From SKGA01 sp051819745 (lineage in GTDB: Archaea > Nanobdellota > Nanobdellia > Woesearchaeales > SKGA01), in the NCBI GenBank assembly GCA_051819745.1, contig JBNJGO010000006.1, forward strand, positions 1 to 37,838: a stretch of DNA of 37,838 bases, given 5' to 3'. The notes beneath the pieces are model-generated. The model was not told the DNA's origin. It searched no databases and saw nothing but the letters and a program-made list of their open reading frames with translations. The stretch's first letter is position 1, and every line of letters begins with the position of its first letter. This document shows positions 31,158 to 37,838 of this stretch, piece after piece. Position numbers and translations under genes: made by a program.

Positions 31158-33350
31158 ATGTCGTATATATTCATGTCTTCTTCAAAGAATTCCTTTAGCA
31201 CATTCTCTGGAGTCATGGTGCCAAGTACTCTTGCAATTCTTGGGGCTGTAATGTATTTTATTGTTCCTCAGATTGTCGGGAGCGTGGGGATTCTGAATAC
31301 TATACTTATTATCCTTCTCGCCCATGTGATAACTATCTCGACGGCGTTCTCTCTTTCAAGCATCGCAAGCAATATTAATGTTAAAGAAGGAGGATTATAT
31401 TATCTTATTTCCCGAAGTCTTGGCAAAGAATTTGGCGGAAGCAGTGGTGTTCTTCTTTACACTGCACAAACACTCTCAATCACGTTTTATGCCGTAGCTT
31501 TTGCAAGAGCTGTGAGTGGTATACTCTCTCGATTTTCAATACTCGTTCCTGAATTTGCGGTTTCGATACTAGCATTTATCTTTTTTGCTGTTATTTCTTT
31601 TTTTGGCGCGAAAAAAGTACTCAAAATCCAAAAAACTATTCTTGTCATTGTATTACTATCCTTGATTTCAGTTTTTATCGCAGTGCCTTCTTCACAAAAT
31701 ACTGTGTCTTTTGATCCTGTGTTCACAATACCCTTCTGGGTTGCTTTTGCAATGTTCTTTCCAGCAGTAACTGGAATCAGCGCAGGCATAGGGATGAGTG
31801 GAGAACTTAAACATCCTCGAAAAAGTCTGATACGCGGAACGTTCCTATCAATAGGATTCACGATGATTATATATCTTCTTCTTGCATTAAAATTATTTAC
31901 TCTAGCTGATGCCTCGCAACTAGTTTTTGACAAACATATTATTGAAACAGTATCTTTTTTTGCACCTATTGTTGTTCTGGGAGCACTTGTCGCAACAGCA
32001 TCTTCAGTACTTAGCTTATCATTATCTGCTCCACGAACGCTACGAGCAATGATTAAGGACAATTTATTCGGTTCGAGGGTGAAATGGTTATTAACTTCCT
32101 TTCGACAACAATCCAAAGAACCTCATGCTTCATTATTATTGACAGTGATTATTGGTTTTATATTCCTTTTTGTCGGAGAACTCGAACTCATATCGCAAAT
32201 TCTCACCATACTTTTTCTAGCAGTATATAGTTGGATAAATGTGGCTGTACTTCTCGAAAAATTCTCGACAAATCCTAGTTATCGACCAACGTTTAAAACT
32301 CCTCTTTCCATCGCTATTATAGGTGTGCTTTCCTGCTATGTTGTTATGTTCTTGTTCAATGTTTATGTTGCGATTGGAGTTATCCTGATTCAATTTTTCA
32401 TTTCTTTTATCATTTCAAAAACAAAAACAGCTTCCTCACTTGATGGGATGTGGGCTGGAGTATCATTGAGATTTTTAAAATTCTTTCTCAAAGGAACTGA
32501 TAACTCAAAAAACAAAAAAAATTTTCGACCAATAATACTTGGTTTCTCGATGTCAAAAAAAAATAGGAAGACGCTCGTACATATCATTGATTGGATAAGT
32601 TCGAATACGAGCATGAGCAAATTATATTTACTCTATAAAGGAACACTTCGAAAACAATCAACAAAAGCATATGAAGAAAACACTGTATTCAAAACATACC
32701 TTGAAGACCACTCTATACGATTATTTTCAGATGTTATTCTCACAAAAAACTATCCTCAAACAATAAGGGATACTGTGCAAAGCCAAGAATTTGGCGACTT
32801 TAAACCAAACACTATTGTTTTTGATCTTGACGAATCAATCCATCTTAAAAAACTCCTTCCTGATATTTCCCGTTTAAAAAAAAATATTATTGTATTTCGA
32901 GATAATAAAAACATCTCATTTTCAAATGAAAATGACACTACCATAGATGTGTGGTGGAGTTCTCAGAAAAATGGTAATTTCATGCTCTTACTAGCACATC
33001 TTATTGCAAACTCTCGATTCTGGAGTGAAAAACGTCCTGTCATCAGGGTCTTTAAAATAATATCTTCAAAAAAAGAATATAATAAAGCATACTCCTCCTT
33101 ACAACGAACAATTTACGAATCAAGAATTCCTTCGATAAAACCTATCCTTGTTTATCGGAAAGGAAAAACTGTCCGTTCTATCATTTCGCAATATTCTGCA
33201 GGAAGCGATTTGGTTATATTAGGATTACCTCACTTCACAAATTCTACAAGCAAAAAAGATTTGCTCTATAATACGAGAAGATACACTGATGATCTTAAGA
33301 TGAGCTTATTAGTGAATGCAAGCGAAACGATAGATTTGAAAACATCTTAA
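31158..33350 (+). CDS. SLC12-like cation-chloride cotransporter family protein
   Basis: 730 aa, membrane protein of the APC superfamily. About 12 hydrophobic segments span residues ~15-430. MFFPAVTGISAGIGMSGELK followed by HPRKSLIRGT is the characteristic segment of SLC12 carriers (F-F-P-x-V-T-G-I-x-A-G-x-x-M-S-G). A soluble ~300-residue C-terminal domain starts FRPIILGFSMSKKNRKTLVH, as in SLC12 regulatory domains. In eukaryotes these carry Cl- with K+ and/or Na+; archaeal specificity is unknown. Start: ATG 31158 or ATG 31173 (5 residues later, at leaderless distance from TTAAAAA). Promoter region 30984-31157 is T-rich and has no gene. Confidence 0.85.
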   Translation: MSYIFMSSSKNSFSTFSGVMVPSTLAILGAVMYFIVPQIVGSVGILNTILIILLAHVITISTAFSLSSIASNINVKEGGLYYLISRSLGKEFGGSSGVLLYTAQTLSITFYAVAFARAVSGILSRFSILVPEFAVSILAFIFFAVISFFGAKKVLKIQKTILVIVLLSLISVFIAVPSSQNTVSFDPVFTIPFWVAFAMFFPAVTGISAGIGMSGELKHPRKSLIRGTFLSIGFTMIIYLLLALKLFTLADASQLVFDKHIIETVSFFAPIVVLGALVATASSVLSLSLSAPRTLRAMIKDNLFGSRVKWLLTSFRQQSKEPHASLLLTVIIGFIFLFVGELELISQILTILFLAVYSWINVAVLLEKFSTNPSYRPTFKTPLSIAIIGVLSCYVVMFLFNVYVAIGVILIQFFISFIISKTKTASSLDGMWAGVSLRFLKFFLKGTDNSKNKKNFRPIILGFSMSKKNRKTLVHIIDWISSNTSMSKLYLLYKGTLRKQSTKAYEENTVFKTYLEDHSIRLFSDVILTKNYPQTIRDTVQSQEFGDFKPNTIVFDLDESIHLKKLLPDISRLKKNIIVFRDNKNISFSNENDTTIDVWWSSQKNGNFMLLLAHLIANSRFWSEKRPVIRVFKIISSKKEYNKAYSSLQRTIYESRIPSIKPILVYRKGKTVRSIISQYSAGSDLVILGLPHFTNSTSKKDLLYNTRRYTDDLKMSLLVNASETIDLKTS

Positions 33351-33364
33351 TGCTTCAAGCATAT

Positions 33365-34369
33365 TTATTTGTTGCTTGATTTCAAATAAATATTTTTTAT
33401 AATTTGTTCTAATCTCGGTTCATGAATTAAAATATCTTGAACGTTAATGGCTTCAAATAATATTCTAATTAATGAAGGAATATTATTTTTTTTATCGACT
33501 GATAATTTGATTGTTTTGTTTGTTTTTTTAATTACATTAACTCCTTTGTTGTTAAGTGTTCTTTTAAGTTTTGTCTTGTCTTTAATATTATTGTACTGTA
33601 TATCTATAGTTTTAGTATTCAAATATTTGGTTTTGAGATTTTTAAGAGTGCCATCAAATAACATTGTTCCTTTATCAATAAGAACCACCCTTTTACATAA
33701 TGCTTCAATATCATCCATATCGTGTGTTGTAAGAATGATTGTGGTGTTAAATGTTTTATTGATGTACTTCAAAAACGAACGAATTTCTTCTTTAGCAACC
33801 TGATCAAGTCCGATAGTTGGCTCATCAAGAAAAACTAATTTTGGCGTGTGAAGTAATGCAGCTGCAATTTCACATCTCATTCGTTCACCCAAACTCAATT
33901 TTCTGACTGGAATATGAAGGTATTGTTTAAGATTAAGGACTTTATCGTATAGTTGAATTTTTTCCTCAAACTCTTTCTCGCTTAATTCATATATTGCTTT
34001 GTACAGTCGTAATGAATCAATTACTGGAACATCAAATTCAAGAAGTCTTCTTTGTCCAAAAACAACACCTATATTTTTTGAATAATTGTAACGTTGCTTA
34101 TGAGGATTAAATCCCAAACAAGAAACATGTCCTGTTGTTGGTGTTATTATACCTGTAAGTATTTTTATCGTTGTTGATTTTCCAGCACCATTTGGTCCAA
34201 TATATCCGATAAACTCTCCTTGTTTTATATCGAAGCTAATGTCTTCAATTGCTTTTTTCTCTTCGTATTCTTTGAAAAAGAAATGTTTTAATTTTTTAGC
34301 TATTGTTTTATTCTCTTTTTGAGGTACTTTGAATATTTTATTAATTTTTTTAACTTTTATTATTGGCAT
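33365..34369 (-). CDS. ABC-2 exporter ATP-binding protein
   Basis: 334 aa. Walker A GPNGAGKS (58-65), signature LSLGERMRCE, Walker B LVFLDEPT and the switch LTTHDMDD are present. An N-terminal extension with Lys-rich KTIAKKLKHFFFKEYEEKKA before the first strand and a ~90-residue C-terminal domain match ATPases that go with ABC2_membrane_6 permeases. The start at 34369 is preferred because AAGGAGGATAATACT sits before it; an in-frame ATG at 34411 would overlap the previous gene. Third gene of the minus-strand operon. Substrate unknown. Confidence 0.92.
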   Translation of the reverse strand: MPIIKVKKINKIFKVPQKENKTIAKKLKHFFFKEYEEKKAIEDISFDIKQGEFIGYIGPNGAGKSTTIKILTGIITPTTGHVSCLGFNPHKQRYNYSKNIGVVFGQRRLLEFDVPVIDSLRLYKAIYELSEKEFEEKIQLYDKVLNLKQYLHIPVRKLSLGERMRCEIAAALLHTPKLVFLDEPTIGLDQVAKEEIRSFLKYINKTFNTTIILTTHDMDDIEALCKRVVLIDKGTMLFDGTLKNLKTKYLNTKTIDIQYNNIKDKTKLKRTLNNKGVNVIKKTNKTIKLSVDKKNNIPSLIRILFEAINVQDILIHEPRLEQIIKNIYLKSSNK

Positions 34370-34391
34370 AGTATTATCCTCCTTATTATGC

Positions 34392-35222
34392 TCATCCTCC
34401 TTGAGCTTCAAATCGCCGTAATCCTTTTTTCAACACTGCCTTAGCGATGATGACTAAAACAACTATCCATGCCATTTGAATTCCAACACTCGTTATAATT
34501 TCAATGATGGTTTTTTCACCCATAATAATACTTGTTGGTGTGTAAATAATGGATTTGAATGGAAAAAAAGAAGCTATTTTCATTAAAAGATCAGAAATAT
34601 GCAATGGAATTATCTCGCCTGAAAGAAACGCCTGAAACATTATTGCCACTCCCATTATGCTCCACGTCTCACCCCACCAAAAGGCAGTACATGAAATGAT
34701 GAAATAATAACAAAATGCCAATATCAAGGAAATTATTGTTGATGCTATGAAAAATCCTATTTGTATTGCCGTTGGTTGTATGAGTTCTATTCCAAATCCT
34801 GATTTTAAAACAATAAGAATAATGAAAAATAACAATATACTATATATTCCTGTTATTGTCGTTCTAGCAAAAATTTTAGCGAATGTTCTCTTAAAATAAG
34901 ATATTGGTTTAGTAATTAGTGAAGATAAATTTCCCAGCCGTATATCGTCTGTTACAATACCGCCTGTTTTCCAACTTAAAAGAGAATTCGAAATTATAGT
35001 AACAATAGCAATATATGTAATAAATTCTAATCGACTATACTCTGCAATCATTTCTTGATTTGACGCAGTAAATATTGCCGTCCAAATAGCTGCGAGGATG
35101 CCAAACTTAATCATTGGTTTAACAATCTTAGCATACATATCTAATTTGTATTCTAAAATTGCTTTAAGCTCGAGCAAAAATTGCTGGATATATTTATTTG
35201 ATATTATTTTTTCAAACATCAT
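34392..35222 (-). CDS. ABC-2 exporter permease 2 (ABC2_membrane_6-like)
   Basis: 276 aa, six or so membrane segments. The early amphipathic part (LELKAILEYKLDMYAKIVKP), W-x-A-I-F segment and SFFPFKSIIYTPTSIIMGE near the end match one of the paired permeases of this exporter type (formerly DUF990). The ATG directly follows the upstream stop (TAA-G-ATG) with GGAGGA inside the upstream gene. Its own last codons (QGG then stop) again spell GGAGGA for the next gene. Confidence 0.87.
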   Translation of the reverse strand: MMFEKIISNKYIQQFLLELKAILEYKLDMYAKIVKPMIKFGILAAIWTAIFTASNQEMIAEYSRLEFITYIAIVTIISNSLLSWKTGGIVTDDIRLGNLSSLITKPISYFKRTFAKIFARTTITGIYSILLFFIILIVLKSGFGIELIQPTAIQIGFFIASTIISLILAFCYYFIISCTAFWWGETWSIMGVAIMFQAFLSGEIIPLHISDLLMKIASFFPFKSIIYTPTSIIMGEKTIIEIITSVGIQMAWIVVLVIIAKAVLKKGLRRFEAQGG

Positions 35223-35223
35223 C

Positions 35224-36024
35224 TTATCCTCCCATACTCTGATATTGTTTAAGACCTTTATTCCAAGATATGTGAAGGATTAAACTCCATAATGCCAATA
35301 CACCGACCGCAAGTAATAATGTCTTAACTGATTGAATCACTGTTTGCGAAGTTAATATTTGAACAGGAAATGTTCCGAAAAATATTGCTGGAAAAATAAA
35401 TGTTAGTACATTTCTCCAAACAATTCCTAGAATATTTATAGGGTATTGTTTTGTGATGATTAAGCTACGATATATGCTGATAAATGCTCTCACTCTTCCA
35501 AATCGAAATGCGAGAGTAGAAATGGTTAAAGTCACGAGATGAAAAATAATAACTCCAAAAACACAAGTAAGTAACGCAATAATTCCTTGAATTACAGTAA
35601 ATTCAAATGATCCTTGGCTAAGGGCATAACCTATAACTGCAAATCCTGTTCCTATAGGTATTACTGCCATAATTTCAAAACGACTCATCATAACTGCAAA
35701 AATAGTATTTACTGGTCGAATCAAAAAACGATCTATCTTTGCTTCAACAATTTCGGTCCCGACTTCAATACTATAATATCCAAATTGCCAAAATGAATCT
35801 GCTAACAGCACAAAACCGGTGAGTAATTGTAACATAGGTAATGTCCAACCACCTATCTTGCTTGTGTTTGCAAAAAGAATTTCCCAGAAAAAAAGCCATG
35901 TCGCTGCAGTTAAGATATATGTGATAATATTCATAAAAAATTGTGATCTGTATTCGTGTGCTTCTTTGAATGCCAATCTAAAATATTCTTTGATTAAAAC
36001 AATATGCTTAATAATGTACTTCAT
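35224..36024 (-). CDS. ABC-2 exporter permease 1 (ABC2_membrane_6-like)
   Basis: 266 aa with about six hydrophobic segments. The start LIKEYFRLAFKEAHEYRSQF plus RFLIRPVNTIFAVMMSRFE (cytoplasmic loop with R-P-x-N) fits the other member of the permease pair. The end QYQSMGG carries the ribosome binding site of permease 2. It has no ribosome binding site of its own; minus-strand TATTTTTAAAAC 23 nt upstream implies a leaderless operon mRNA. First of three genes. Confidence 0.87.
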   Translation of the reverse strand: MKYIIKHIVLIKEYFRLAFKEAHEYRSQFFMNIITYILTAATWLFFWEILFANTSKIGGWTLPMLQLLTGFVLLADSFWQFGYYSIEVGTEIVEAKIDRFLIRPVNTIFAVMMSRFEIMAVIPIGTGFAVIGYALSQGSFEFTVIQGIIALLTCVFGVIIFHLVTLTISTLAFRFGRVRAFISIYRSLIITKQYPINILGIVWRNVLTFIFPAIFFGTFPVQILTSQTVIQSVKTLLLAVGVLALWSLILHISWNKGLKQYQSMGG

Positions 36025-36046
36025 CGTACTTTTTGTTTTGTTTTGT

Positions 36047-36056
36047 TTTAAAAATA
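36047..36056 (-). promoter_or_regulatory. TATA-like box of the ABC exporter operon
   Basis: Minus-strand TATTTTTAAA, 23-32 nt before the permease 1 ATG at 36024, opposing the regulator promoter. Confidence 0.5.
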
Positions 36057-36078
36057 TTTTGTTAATGCACTATCGGTT

Positions 36079-36090
36079 ACCATTAATGGT
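36079..36090. promoter_or_regulatory. Operator-like palindrome ACCATTAATGGT
   Basis: A perfect 12-bp palindrome located between the divergent TATA boxes. Its ACCAT/ATGGT arms recur in the 36127-36144 repeat, suggesting both bind one dimeric regulator, most simply the adjacent wHTH protein. Confidence 0.5.
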
Positions 36091-36106
36091 TTCCACTATC
36101 ATAACA

Positions 36107-36114
36107 TTTATAAA
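36107..36114 (+). promoter_or_regulatory. TATA box of the redox-regulator gene
   Basis: TTTATAAA embedded in the 14-bp palindrome ACATTTATAAATGT (36104-36117); it ends 24 nt before the ATG at 36139. Confidence 0.6.
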
Positions 36115-36126
36115 TGTCTTTTTTCA

Positions 36127-36144
36127 CACCATACTTATATGGTG
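36127..36144. promoter_or_regulatory. Operator-like inverted repeat over the regulator start
   Basis: CACCATA (36127-36133) and TATGGTG (36138-36144) flank CTTA. The repeat covers the predicted start of transcription and the first codons, an ideal place for autorepression. Confidence 0.5.
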
Positions 36145-36660
36145 AGGAGTTCCAAAACAATTCAAAAAAACTTGTTGTCGCAATTAGAATCAAGCTTAAA
36201 TGATTTGTCCACGACGGAACTCTCTCAAAAAATTGGTGTTGAGCGACACACTGTTGCAAAATACCTTGAATCGCTTTACGCAAAAGGTATTATTTCATAT
36301 CGTAGAGTTGGTCGATCCAAATTATGGCAACTTTCCGAATCTCCACTGCTTTCAATAATTGAAGATGTTGAATCTCCTCTTTTCAAAGAACTCACGGGAA
36401 TGTTTTCGAATGTATCAAGCGATATCCGCGTTCAAGACAAGGATCTCAACATATTATGGAGTAATAATTCAAAAGACATCGGTCATTGCTGTCTTGATAT
36501 TTTTAATATCCAACAACCTTGTCGCGATTGTCCAGTCTTATCTTCTTTCAAATCAGGAAAAGAAAAAAAACAAAAGCTATCTAATGGAACTACAATAATA
36601 AAACCTCTCAAAAAAAATGGTATAACTGTCGCGGTCCTCAACATACGAAACCCTGCATAA
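36139..36660 (+). CDS. Winged-helix regulator with cysteine-rich PAS-like sensor
   Basis: 173 aa. Residues ~10-68 form an HTH with wing (TTELSQKIGVERHTVAKYLESL, then YRRVGRSKLWQL). Residues ~92-170 look like a shortened PAS domain: IRVQDKDLNILWSNN, then GHCCLDIFNIQQPCRDCPVL with Cys117, Cys118, Cys128 and Cys131, then a GTTIIKPL strand. The C...C-x-x-C-P-V block is frequent in archaeal PAS sensors and could bind a metal, heme or cluster or form disulfides. Gene order (divergent ABC exporter; SOD and sufC downstream) and two matching inverted repeats suggest control of an oxidative-stress response. Leaderless start by TATA spacing. Confidence 0.8.
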   Translation: MVRSSKTIQKNLLSQLESSLNDLSTTELSQKIGVERHTVAKYLESLYAKGIISYRRVGRSKLWQLSESPLLSIIEDVESPLFKELTGMFSNVSSDIRVQDKDLNILWSNNSKDIGHCCLDIFNIQQPCRDCPVLSSFKSGKEKKQKLSNGTTIIKPLKKNGITVAVLNIRNPA

Positions 36661-36682
36661 AAATTCACATTATCAAAAGTGT

Positions 36683-36702
36683 TTGTCAACATGAACTGAC
36701 AA
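36683..36702. promoter_or_regulatory. Inverted repeat upstream of the SOD promoter
   Basis: TTGTCA (36683-36688) and TGACAA (36697-36702), 8 bp apart, end 13 bp before the SOD TATA-like box; a possible activator or repressor site, different from the ACCAT/ATGGT sites. Confidence 0.35.
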
Positions 36703-36715
36703 GAACACACAATAA

Positions 36716-36723
36716 CTATAAAC
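36716..36723 (+). promoter_or_regulatory. TATA-like box before SOD
   Basis: CTATAAAC ends 23 nt before the ATG. Confidence 0.45.
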
Positions 36724-36746
36724 AATAACAATATACAGGTGATACT

Positions 36747-37418
36747 ATGAATGAAAAAACTACTTTTGAACTACCCTCATTGTCTTATGACTATGATGCT
36801 CTCGAACCATACATAGATGCTCAAACGATGAAAATTCATCATACAAAGCATCATCAAGCATACACTGATAAATTCAACAAAGCGCTTGAAAAGTATCCTG
36901 GATTATTTAATTCAACACCTGAAGAGATTATCAAAAATCTTTTTGAAGTTCCAGAGGATATTCGTTCTGCCGTTAAAAATCATGGTGGGGGATATATAAA
37001 TCATAAATTATTCTGGACTATACTTGCAAAAGACAAACCCCTTCAAGGCGAGATTAAAGAAGCAATCGAAAGAGATTTCGGAAGTTTTGATGCTTTCAAA
37101 GAAGAATTTACCAACGCTGCAAAAACTCAATTTGGAAGCGGGTGGGCTTGGCTCGCCGTAGACCTAAACTCAAGAGGTCATGGTCAGAACACTGCTGAGC
37201 AGAATTTTTCGAAACTGGTTGTTTTGAAAACCCTCAATCAAGACTCTCCGCTAACAAAAGGATATATTCCTATTTTAGCAATTGATGTATGGGAACACGC
37301 TTACTATCTTAAATATCAAAATAAACGACCTGAATATATAGAACAATTTTTTAATGTCATCAATTGGAATGAAGTCAACAAAAGATATCTTGATGCATTA
37401 CAAGGAAAATATGCTTAA
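36747..37418 (+). CDS. sod: Superoxide dismutase (Fe/Mn family)
   Basis: 223 aa. Converts superoxide to O2 and H2O2 in the cytoplasm (no signal peptide). Metal ligands: the first His in TMKIHHTKHHQAY (residues ~28-40), the second in NHGGGYINHKLFW, then Asp and His of DVWEHAYYLKY, all in place. The second-shell motif reads GGGYINH where GGGHxNH is common, a known variant. GSGWAWL is conserved. Iron versus manganese cannot be decided. GGTGATACT before the ATG. Cotranscription with the downstream sufC gene is likely (27 nt). Confidence 0.95.
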   Translation: MNEKTTFELPSLSYDYDALEPYIDAQTMKIHHTKHHQAYTDKFNKALEKYPGLFNSTPEEIIKNLFEVPEDIRSAVKNHGGGYINHKLFWTILAKDKPLQGEIKEAIERDFGSFDAFKEEFTNAAKTQFGSGWAWLAVDLNSRGHGQNTAEQNFSKLVVLKTLNQDSPLTKGYIPILAIDVWEHAYYLKYQNKRPEYIEQFFNVINWNEVNKRYLDALQGKYA

Positions 37419-37445
37419 TAGAATAAATATTATGACGGTGCGAAT

Positions 37446-37838
37446 ATGGTAGAAAAAATACTAGAACTAGATTCAATAGTCTTAGAAAAAAAACACGAGA
37501 CTACTTCTGAAAAAGGTTTTAGAACAACAGAACGCAAAAGATTACTTAACAACTTATCACTTACTGTGTGGAGTGGTTTTATCCATGCAATAGTTGGACC
37601 TAACGGGGCTGGAAAATCAACCATAGCACGATTGATCATGGGATTAGAATCTCCAGATTCATACGAAGGTGATATTCGTCTCGAAGGAAAATCAATAAAA
37701 CATGATTCAATAACTTTGCGAGCGAGAAAAGGAATTGCGCTAGCATGGCAAGAACCAACACGATTTGAAGGTTTGCAAGTAAAAACATTTCTTGATGTTT
37801 CAATTAAAGACAAAAACCTATCTTCTTCAAAACGAGAA
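37446..37838 (+). CDS. sufC: SufC-like Fe-S assembly ATPase, truncated by window end
   Basis: The first 131 codons are visible. HAIVGPNGAGKSTIARLIMG holds Walker A (GPNGAGKS); GIALAWQEPTRFEGLQVKTF is the Q-loop region in the form seen in archaeal SufC-type ATPases. An extra ~20-residue polar insert (EKKHETTSEKGFRTTERKR) precedes the strand leading to Walker A. SufC powers the SufBCD scaffold that builds iron-sulfur clusters, which superoxide damages; placement after SOD fits. The GGTG ribosome binding site lies before the ATG. Another ABC ATPase type cannot be fully excluded without the signature motif. Confidence 0.75.
   Translation, partial: MVEKILELDSIVLEKKHETTSEKGFRTTERKRLLNNLSLTVWSGFIHAIVGPNGAGKSTIARLIMGLESPDSYEGDIRLEGKSIKHDSITLRARKGIALAWQEPTRFEGLQVKTFLDVSIKDKNLSSSKRE

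Noticed and set aside
31487..32116. 209-codon minus-strand ORF inside the SLC12-like gene
   Set aside because: Long only because the membrane-protein codons lack stops on the opposite strand; no start signal or family features.

Overview
This AT-rich window comes from an archaeon. It encodes archaeal ribosomal proteins L35Ae, S24e, S27ae and an S13e-type S15, Spt4, archease next to RtcB, an ATP-dependent archaeal DNA ligase, archaeal-type FtsZ, a RecJ-like DHH enzyme and archaeal ValRS. Many genes start 22-30 nt after an archaeal TATA box (TTTATAAA or TTTAAATA), which implies leaderless transcripts. Genes inside operons instead carry GGTGAT or GGAGG ribosome binding sites. The gene mix (a xylose-isomerase-like TIM-barrel protein beside ftsZ, tiny orphan genes, bacterial-type ThrRS and UvrB) would fit a DPANN lineage such as Woesearchaeota. 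That placement is inference.

Left edge (1-1980, minus strand): two cassettes. Each has an identical 260-bp block (promoter, 20-bp palindrome and first ~35 codons) followed by a divergent C-terminal domain with conserved His/Pro positions and a different small gene directly downstream. The layout resembles toxin/immunity cassettes with swappable tails and is the best candidate for an undescribed system. After a gap come a phosphohexomutase (minus), an unusual A-depleted G/T-rich tract, then a plus-strand run: conserved small protein, archease and the RNA ligase RtcB.

Middle (6.4-20 kb): DNA ligase (minus); three very small ORFs in one operon closed by a hairpin/T-tract terminator; a wHTH regulator with a cluster of palindromic sites upstream; ftsZ with a long, possibly structured leader; a 698-aa TIM-barrel protein; a nucleotidyltransferase with a helical C-terminal half; a coiled-coil gene split by an apparent -1 frameshift at a run of seven A; two tandem paralogous one-helix membrane miniproteins; the L35Ae-Spt4-S24e-S27ae-S15 translation/transcription cluster; and the DHH phosphoesterase.

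Right part (20-37.8 kb): ValRS; an unrecognised 394-aa protein; flavodoxin-fold quinone reductase and PIN-domain protein (minus); GC-richer bacterial-type ThrRS (minus); a degenerate APH-like kinase; UvrB (minus); a small acidic protein; an SLC12-like transporter; an ABC-2 exporter operon (minus). Divergent from the exporter is a wHTH regulator with a cysteine-bearing PAS-like domain, followed by superoxide dismutase and the start of a SufC ATPase. The exporter/regulator intergenic space carries two inverted repeats with the same ACCAT/ATGGT half-site, suggesting a redox-responsive module. No rRNA, tRNA, CRISPR array or insertion sequence was recognised.
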